Part shown: one piece after another, positions 58,097 to 64,000 of the stretch
Layout of the letters: the number at the start of each line of letters is the position of its first letter
How positions within the stretch are numbered: position 1 is the first letter of the stretch
Origin: JACMJL01 sp963791805
GTDB taxonomy: Bacteria; Bacillota; Clostridia; Clostridiales; Clostridiaceae
Assembly (NCBI GenBank): GCA_963791805.1
Contig: CAWBTU010000003.1
Coordinates: 868,001 to 932,000, forward strand
Length of the DNA stretch: 64,000 nucleotides
Reading direction: 5' to 3'
The notes under the pieces: model-generated
Databases searched by the model: none
The model's input: the letters and a program-made list of their open reading frames with translations, nothing else
What the model was told of the DNA's origin: nothing
Program-made: the position numbers and the translations under genes

Positions 58097-58948
58097 ATGT
58101 ATCCTAAAATGAACATGAATAAATTTCAAGAATTACTTAATAGTAATGGTTTCACAGAAGCTAATAAATATAAAAATCAATGTATACCTAAATCGCTATA
58201 CAAATATTGCTCATTATTTGATGAAAAATATATTGATTTTAGTAGCGAAAATAAGAGGAAATTAGATTTTTTAAGAGAAGATAAGTTGTGGCTATCCAAT
58301 TACAAACAATTTAATGACCCCTTTGAGTATAAGATGATAACATTAGATATTGATAAATTAAAGGGGACTGAATGGGAAACTGATATTGATAGATTAGAAA
58401 CTTTATTAGAAATATTTAAAAGCAGAACACTGGCTACATGTTTTTCCTCAAAAATTGATGATAATATGCCAATGTGGGCTCATTATGCAAACAATCACAA
58501 AGGATATTGTATAAAGTATTCTGTTTTGAACCCAGAGTTAATATACCAAGTACAATATGAACCCAAACGAATTAAAAGTGCTGTAGTTCTAACTAATATA
58601 TTTAATGAGATTGCAAAATCATATAATAAAGGACTCGAAAAGCCTACAGATGAATTTTATAAAAATTTCATATATTTCCATATGTCATTTTGTTGCAAGC
58701 ATGATTTTTGGGATTATGAAAATGAATATAGATTGCTTTATGAGAACTCTTGTAAGACTAATGGTAAGAGTATAAGTCTAATAGAATCTGGATTAAAGGT
58801 TGAAGCCATATATATTGGATATAAATGTGAAGAAAACTACATAAAAGAACTTCTTAATATAGGCTCTGAAATCGGATGTGAATTATATAAAATGGATTTT
58901 GATGAATATGAAGAAGATTTTAAATTAAAATCAGTAAGAATTATTTAG
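58097..58948 (+). CDS. DUF2971 family protein
   Basis: 283 residues with the DUF2971 marks KLWLSNYKQFNDPFEYKM, CFSSKIDDNMPMWAHYANNH, GYCIKYS and DYENEYRLLY. The family is common in defence islands and has no proven function. GGATGTG precedes the ATG. It lies alone between the restriction operon and the HEPN-CBS gene. Confidence 0.85.
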   Translation: MYPKMNMNKFQELLNSNGFTEANKYKNQCIPKSLYKYCSLFDEKYIDFSSENKRKLDFLREDKLWLSNYKQFNDPFEYKMITLDIDKLKGTEWETDIDRLETLLEIFKSRTLATCFSSKIDDNMPMWAHYANNHKGYCIKYSVLNPELIYQVQYEPKRIKSAVVLTNIFNEIAKSYNKGLEKPTDEFYKNFIYFHMSFCCKHDFWDYENEYRLLYENSCKTNGKSISLIESGLKVEAIYIGYKCEENYIKELLNIGSEIGCELYKMDFDEYEEDFKLKSVRII

Positions 58949-59091
58949 AAATAAGTTAAAAGAGAAATGAATTTATTAAACCTAATTATATATATTAAAT
59001 AATAAAATCAGGTATATGATTTTATTAGGCTTAATTAGAAGTATTTATGGATTTTAGTTTAAATTCAAACTAAAAGTAAGGGAGGTATTGT

Positions 59092-59823
59092 ATGAGTGAA
59101 GATATATCAAATTCAAATAAATTTTTAACTATATACAACGAATTAGATAAATTTATGAGGAACGAATTAGAGGTTGACGATGGAGTAGGACATACTAATT
59201 TGATTAAAAAAATGACTATAAAAAATAAAATATTTTTAAGATATAAGGATGATTTGATTTCTTTTGCTAAACTAAGAAATGTAATAGTACATAATCCAGA
59301 TAAGGAATTTGCAGAACCGATTGCAGAACCACATGATTACATAGTAAGGAGATACGAAGACATAAGAAATAAAATTAAAAATCCACCTATAGCCCTTGAA
59401 AAAATAGCTATTAAGGCTGAGTATATATTTACGACTTCAATGGAGTCAATTGCACTGGATGTAATGAAAGAGATGAATAAAAACACATACACACATGTTC
59501 CAGTAATTGGAAATGGAAAAGTGATAGGAGTTTTTAGTGAAAATACTGTTTTTTCCTATATGGTAAAAAAAGAAGATGTACTAATAGAAAAAGATGTAAA
59601 GATAAAAGAATTTGCAGACTTTATCCCGATAGAAAAACATGAAAGTGAATTCTTTGAATTTGTTCCGAAAAATATATTAGTGATTGATATTGAAGAAATG
59701 TTTCAAAAGGAGTTAGTTAATCGAAAGAGACTTTCAGTAGTATTTCTAACGGAGTCAGGTAAGCCTTCTGAAAAAATATTAGGCTTAATTACTGCATGGG
59801 ATGTTGCAGGATATAAAGAATAA
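59092..59823 (+). CDS. HEPN-like and CBS-domain fusion protein
   Basis: 243 residues. The N-terminal 90 residues are helical and contain RNVIVH (Arg62 to His67), which matches the R-x4-6-H active site of HEPN RNases. The rest looks like a pair of CBS domains (MNKNTYTHVPVIGNGKVIGVFSEN; SVVFLTESGKP...ILGLITAWDVAGY), which usually bind adenine nucleotides. A nucleotide-sensing RNase or its inactive regulator is a reasonable inference. GGGAGG precedes the ATG. Confidence 0.75.
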   Translation: MSEDISNSNKFLTIYNELDKFMRNELEVDDGVGHTNLIKKMTIKNKIFLRYKDDLISFAKLRNVIVHNPDKEFAEPIAEPHDYIVRRYEDIRNKIKNPPIALEKIAIKAEYIFTTSMESIALDVMKEMNKNTYTHVPVIGNGKVIGVFSENTVFSYMVKKEDVLIEKDVKIKEFADFIPIEKHESEFFEFVPKNILVIDIEEMFQKELVNRKRLSVVFLTESGKPSEKILGLITAWDVAGYKE

Positions 59824-60059
59824 GCTATCGAAGAACTTAAAGTGTAATAGATATTAGGTTTTAAGTTGTTTAAATCTGGTTATCACTAATACTAATTGGG
59901 TGCAAACAAAACACATACTATAGAGATGGTATGAATATAAAATGGATGGAAGATAACACAATTAAGTTTGGAAAATATGTAGAGTTTACTGATGTGCATT
60001 ATAAAACTATATGGTTAAATAAAGTAGCATGTAATTTATTTAGAAGTGGGAGTACAAAA

Positions 60060-60681
60060 ATGGATAATTTGGTAATTTGGTGTGCGGACATTGGTTCAAT
60101 TAAAAAAAAATTTTGGATGGTGCAGAGCTGAATTAGGTGAAAAGGATATTTATAGTATTGGAATAAGTATCGAAGATTTTGCTAAAGGTATTGCAGAAGA
60201 TTTATCAGATGGCTATAAAGTAGCTTTGGGATTTGAATGCCCATTATTTGTACCTATATCAAACAATCCTCTATTTCTAACCAGTGCAAGAAATGGTGAA
60301 GGTGATAGACCTTGGAGTGCAGGTGCGGTATGTGGGGCTTTAGCAACAGGCATTACTGAAACTGTATGGATACTAAGTAGGGTTAAGGAATTATTGAAAA
60401 AAGAAATAAAAGCAACTTTTTCTTGGGGTGAATTTATAGATAAAAACTATAACTTATTTATATGGGAGGCTTTTGTTTCTAAAGAATCAAAAGCTACAAC
60501 GCATTCAGGCGACGCAGAAGTTGCAGTCAAAACATTTATTAGTCAATATCCTGATATTGTACAAGCAAATGCTGTAACAGCAGAAAATCCATATAATCTT
60601 GGTGCGGCCGCACTATTAAGGGCAGGAGTAAGTGATGATGTGGGAATGTTATCAGAGATGTGTATTGTGATAAAGTCATAG
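60060..60681 (+). pseudogene. RNase H-fold-like protein (DUF429-like), interrupted by a +1 frameshift
   Basis: The frame starting VIWCADIGSIKK resumes as NFGWCRAELGEKD if one A of the nine-A run (60102-60110) is removed, giving 206 residues. Later blocks are ALGFECPLFVPIS, EGDRPWSAGAVCG and EAFVSKESKATTHSGDAEVAV, suggesting an RNase H-like fold with acidic residues in the first strand. DUF429 is my closest match but is not certain. The N-terminal start is uncertain; an in-frame ATG lies at 59931. Confidence 0.6.
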
Positions 60682-60779
60682 AAAAGTAAGGAAATAAGAG
60701 ATGGTTAAGGCTTAAAATTTTTGAGTAATATATCCATCTTAAAGAGCTAAGCTTAAACTTATTAATAGGGGAGATACAA

Positions 60780-61490
60780 ATGGCTGTATTAAATATTGAT
60801 ATGGATTATTTTTTAAACAAGATACACTATACAATGGATGGGTCTAATAATAGATTATGTTCTGATGAATATATAGCATGGACAAAAGATGACTTTAAAA
60901 AATTTATAGAAAATGTATTAGGATTAAGTAAGGATAAAAAAACAAGAGGGAAAGTCGTTAATCATCACCAAGAGGCTTTTTATTATTGGAGAGAGAATAT
61001 AGAAAGAAATATAATTAGTATTCCATTTAAATTAATTCACATAGACGCTCATGCTGATTTGAGTTATATGCCAGATGGGTCATTTCAGTATATAAATAAT
61101 AAATACATAGATAAACCATATAGTGAAAAAACATATCCAGAAAATTTACGTGATTTTGGTAGTTATGCTAAATTTGATTGTGGGAATTACTTATTATATG
61201 CATTGGCTTGTGGATGGATAAATGAAATGGATTATGCATTTCATCCAGAACTTGAAGAATTGGATTTTCCACATTTTTTAGCTGAAAAAGTAGAAAATAA
61301 AATTGTTTTTTCAATTGGAGACAAAAATAGTAAAAAACTCTATCAACTTTATATAAATCCAGTTAAAAGAGAGGACTTAATTATAAATGAAAAAATTGAT
61401 TTTATAACGGTTGCGAAATCGCCACAATTTACTCCAATAGAAAGTGATGAATTATTAGAGATATTAAAACAATATCTAATATTGGAATAA
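60780..61490 (+). CDS. UPF0489 family protein
   Basis: 236 residues beginning AVLNIDMDYFLN, with FKLIHIDAHADLSYM and the following GNYLLYALACGWI. The DxD and HxDxH arrangement recalls arginase-like metal sites. The family exists in bacteria and eukaryotes with no known function. GGGGAG precedes the ATG. It is followed after 18 bases by the next gene, so probably co-transcribed. Confidence 0.78.
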   Translation: MAVLNIDMDYFLNKIHYTMDGSNNRLCSDEYIAWTKDDFKKFIENVLGLSKDKKTRGKVVNHHQEAFYYWRENIERNIISIPFKLIHIDAHADLSYMPDGSFQYINNKYIDKPYSEKTYPENLRDFGSYAKFDCGNYLLYALACGWINEMDYAFHPELEELDFPHFLAEKVENKIVFSIGDKNSKKLYQLYINPVKREDLIINEKIDFITVAKSPQFTPIESDELLEILKQYLILE

Positions 61491-61508
61491 GTATATGGAG
61501 GTTAGTAA

Positions 61509-61997
61509 ATGATAGGATACCATGCAACATTAAGTGCGAACGCTGTTTCAATTATAAAAGATAAAGTAATTAAATTAACAAACGATAGAAATTCAGTTTA
61601 TGGCACAGGAAATGGGATTTATGAAACAAGTAAAGGGTATATTTATTTAGCAACAACAATAGAAAAAGCTTTAGATTTTGGATTAAGAGCTTGGGGCAGA
61701 AAATATCTTGATGATACAGGTTTAGAAAAAGAGTTATATATTTTTCAAATAATATTAAGTGATGATATTAAAATATTTGTTGATGAAGATGAAGTAATGC
61801 TTGAAGGCTTAGATATAACAGTTGACAAGATGGAACTTCTAATTGAAACTCAAGCATTTAGAATAAATGAAGAATTACGTATTGGAGAAGAAATTGTTAG
61901 ATATGCAACAATTAGATTTAAAGATGTAGATGAAGGATACCAATTTATTGATTCACATATGTTAAATAAACTTGTTATGTGGAATGTATTGAATTGA
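61509..61997 (+). CDS. ADP-ribosyltransferase-like protein
   Basis: 162 residues. The start IGYHATLSANAVSIIKDKVIKL, then GTGNGIYETSKGYIYLATTIEKALDFG, resembles the H-Y-E layout of small ADP-ribosyltransferases (DUF3990/RES-like), with GYHAT for the first His and IYLATT for the strand Tyr. I cannot assign the catalytic Glu with certainty. GGAGG precedes the ATG. It lies between UPF0489 and the kinase. Confidence 0.5.
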   Translation: MIGYHATLSANAVSIIKDKVIKLTNDRNSVYGTGNGIYETSKGYIYLATTIEKALDFGLRAWGRKYLDDTGLEKELYIFQIILSDDIKIFVDEDEVMLEGLDITVDKMELLIETQAFRINEELRIGEEIVRYATIRFKDVDEGYQFIDSHMLNKLVMWNVLN

Positions 61998-62046
61998 GGA
62001 GGTTTCTATTTATTAGTTGAGAAAACAGGATAAATAAGGAGAGGCT

Positions 62047-63816
62047 ATGAATATACTTTTAGACGATATTGATATATTTAAATCAAATATTAAGGAATAT
62101 ATAAATGAGCAAGACGCTAATAAACGGGAGTATGTAATACGAAGTTATAAATCCTTTATTAAAAGAGCATGTGATTTTAAAATTGATTGTGGTAATATGG
62201 AAAATACTATTCCTGATATTCCCAAAGACGCTTATGAGATTATTTTAAGTGAATTGCAAATGTTAAGAAATAAGGTTACTGTAGCAATAACTAATCCGTC
62301 TGTTGCTAAAACAATTAATAATGAGAAAAATCTAATTGAGTATATAAAACAAAATGAAGGAATAGAATGTGAATTCGGGAAAATAAATATTGAGATTTCA
62401 GAGAAATTGGGACAGGGTGGAAATGGGTTAGTATATGTTGGAAAAATAAATGATATTCAAATAGCTATAAAATTTTTGATTGGGTATAATAGTAATAAAT
62501 ATACAAGATTTAAAGCAGAGTATTTTAATATTAATTTAGTAAAAGATAAAATGATAAACATTGTAAATAATATTCAATATGGAGAATTGAAAACATCTGA
62601 TAATGTGTTTCCATATATTATAATGAAGAAGTATTCTGAATCATTAAAAGAGTATTATAAAAAGTTGAAAACAATAGAATGGTATGAAGTTAAAAATTTA
62701 TATGATTTTTTAACAGATACGCTATTGTACGTGCATAAACAAAGTATTGTGCATAGAGATATAAAGCCTGAAAATATTTTGATTGATGAAAATGGTAATT
62801 ACGTATTAGCAGATTTCGGAATAGCTCATTTTACAAAAGAGGACTTTCCTATTAACAATAAAACTGAAAAAAGTGACAGAATGGCTAATTTTGAGTTCTC
62901 AGCACCAGAACAAATTGACAGTAAAATAAAGTGTACATATGCTACAGATATTTATTCTATGGCACAAGTTATTTATTGGTTTGTATTTGGAAAAGTACAC
63001 AAAGGAACAGGAATAAGATATTTTGAAGAAATATTTGATAATTCAGAAGCAATTGTAATGAGCAAAATAATACATAAATGCTTACAAAATAACTGTGGCG
63101 ACCGTTATCAAGATATAGAAGAAATAAAAAATCATTACAATATTTTATATAATGATTTGAGTAACAGAAATGATTATGACCCGTTTGAAGATATGTTTAT
63201 TTTACATGATATTCTGAGTAGTACAAATCCAGATTTCTATAATGGAGTATCCTACATTGATGATGTAGAAGAAATGAAAAATTTTTTCAATAAACTTAAT
63301 AATGGAGAGTTTAAAAGAAGAATTGAATTCAATACAGGAATCGGCAATGATACTGTGAAAAAAATTACATATCTTAACAATGGTAACTTTTCAATAGATG
63401 GAAGAGAAATAACAATTGAGAAAATTTGGGGAAGTGTTTCAGATGATTTATATAATGATATTTGTATATTAGAGTTAACACCATCAATACCATATACAAT
63501 TAATGGAGAAGAATATTTTGCTGTAGCTATAATTAATGATGAACTGATTGTACCTATAGAGAAAATACAATCAGGATATATTAAAATTGACGGTATTGTT
63601 CATAAGACACAAGCTCTAAAAATAGAGGAACGACAGATATATAACGAATACAAATATATAGTATTGGGAACATTTCATCAATGCTCTATAATCGTTGAAA
63701 ATGATGAATATATAGAATCATTACAAAAAAAATTAATTTTAAAGAAAGAAATAATTTTAGAATTGAAAAGAAATATTTCTAAAAATAAAGAATATGACGT
63801 TTCCATGAGATTATAG
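62047..63816 (+). CDS. Hanks-type Ser/Thr protein kinase with unknown flanking domains
   Basis: 589 residues: a helical N-terminal region (1-110), a kinase domain with the glycine loop LGQGGNGLVYVG (121-132), Lys142 in AIKFL, HRDIKPENIL (236-245), DFGIAH (256-261) and FEFSAPEQ, then a C-terminal domain of about 220 residues not recognised. No membrane helix or PASTA repeats, so it is not a PrkC-type cell-wall kinase. A cytoplasmic kinase in this context may be a defence effector that halts growth. AAGGAG precedes the ATG. Confidence 0.88.
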   Translation: MNILLDDIDIFKSNIKEYINEQDANKREYVIRSYKSFIKRACDFKIDCGNMENTIPDIPKDAYEIILSELQMLRNKVTVAITNPSVAKTINNEKNLIEYIKQNEGIECEFGKINIEISEKLGQGGNGLVYVGKINDIQIAIKFLIGYNSNKYTRFKAEYFNINLVKDKMINIVNNIQYGELKTSDNVFPYIIMKKYSESLKEYYKKLKTIEWYEVKNLYDFLTDTLLYVHKQSIVHRDIKPENILIDENGNYVLADFGIAHFTKEDFPINNKTEKSDRMANFEFSAPEQIDSKIKCTYATDIYSMAQVIYWFVFGKVHKGTGIRYFEEIFDNSEAIVMSKIIHKCLQNNCGDRYQDIEEIKNHYNILYNDLSNRNDYDPFEDMFILHDILSSTNPDFYNGVSYIDDVEEMKNFFNKLNNGEFKRRIEFNTGIGNDTVKKITYLNNGNFSIDGREITIEKIWGSVSDDLYNDICILELTPSIPYTINGEEYFAVAIINDELIVPIEKIQSGYIKIDGIVHKTQALKIEERQIYNEYKYIVLGTFHQCSIIVENDEYIESLQKKLILKKEIILELKRNISKNKEYDVSMRL

Positions 63817-63837
63817 AAGTTCATACATATAAATATA

Positions 63838-63877
63838 AAAAACACATGTAAATTTAAGGATTTCATGTGTTTTTTTA
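63838..63877 (+). terminator. Terminator after the kinase gene
   Basis: AAACACATG pairs with CATGTGTTT across a 15-base AT loop and is followed by seven T residues, ending the HEPN-to-kinase gene group. Confidence 0.82.
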
Positions 63878-64000
63878 TTGAACAACTATATTGTGTTAAT
63901 TTAATTTGGTATCAGAATTATTTTAGATAACTAATTTATCTTTAATCTTTAGAGTTGAATTTTCCTATACATTTTTGTAATATATTCTAAATAACTTTTA

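Larger units (their letters stand above)
37690..64000 (+). mobile_element. radA-integrated island with a three-recombinase module and defence cargo (right end not reached)
   Basis: The left junction is near 37690-37695, where host radA coding sequence stops matching. The module next to it has three consecutive tyrosine-recombinase-like genes and then an element-borne radA. The cargo runs to the window edge: small genes, a Fic-like pair, a type I restriction system with an OLD nuclease, and a signalling/HEPN cluster. No chromosomal core gene appears after 37690, so the island exceeds 26 kb. Tn554-type transposons also use several tyrosine recombinases and site-specific insertion in a repair gene (radC); the resemblance is architectural and not proven here. 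Confidence 0.85.

Noticed and set aside
37690..64000. Prophage
   Set aside because: No capsid, terminase, portal, tail or lysis genes; the mobility module is a recombinase trio.
1..64000. CRISPR array or cas genes
   Set aside because: No regularly spaced repeats and no Cas-like proteins seen.

Overview
The window reads as a low-GC, endospore-forming anaerobic Firmicute, most likely Clostridium sensu stricto. The evidence is the very AT-rich sequence, strong GGAGG ribosome binding sites, a sigma-G inhibitor (gin), the CtsR-McsA-McsB-ClpC stress operon, an arginine deiminase pathway, a clostridial-type ferredoxin, and a gene order (gin, yaaO, tmk, darA, holB, ricT, trmN6-like, rsmI, abrB) that matches the origin-proximal yaa/yab block of Bacillus. 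I cannot name the species.

Bases 1-37,690 are core chromosome. From the left: a split KdpD-type sensor with a separate histidine kinase and response regulator; a soluble parvulin; a sirtuin; tRNA-Cys; two peptidase-fold proteins; the gin-yaaO-tmk-darA-holB-ricT block, interrupted by a minus-strand two-component system, a 30-residue peptide and a lipoprotein; ferredoxin; motAB; RNA methyltransferases; an NlpC/P60 hydrolase; abrB; arcCAB; assorted metabolic genes; and ctsR-mcsA-mcsB-clpC-radA. Two intergenic regions, near 22.2-22.4 kb and 29.9-30.2 kb, hold clusters of DnaA-box sequences.

From about 37,690 to the right edge lies a mobile island inserted inside radA. The host radA is cut after the codons for FFIV. 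Next come its own promoter and three consecutive large tyrosine-recombinase-like genes, then a complete but clearly different radA carried by the element, apparently starting at an ATT codon. The cargo follows: small hypothetical genes; a DUF6075/Fic-like pair whose Fic motif has lost its catalytic His; a type I restriction-modification operon with an OLD-family ATPase/TOPRIM nuclease between hsdS and hsdR and a YgjP-like metallopeptidase after it; a DUF2971 protein; and a run of five genes (HEPN-CBS fusion, RNase H-fold-like protein, UPF0489 protein, ADP-ribosyltransferase-like protein, Ser/Thr kinase) that may be an undescribed defence or signalling locus. The right end of the island and the 3' half of host radA are not in the window.

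Five genes (motA, mcsA, clpC, recombinase 2 and the RNase H-fold-like gene) are each broken by one extra base in a short run. Three are housekeeping genes, so sequencing or assembly error is a serious possibility.
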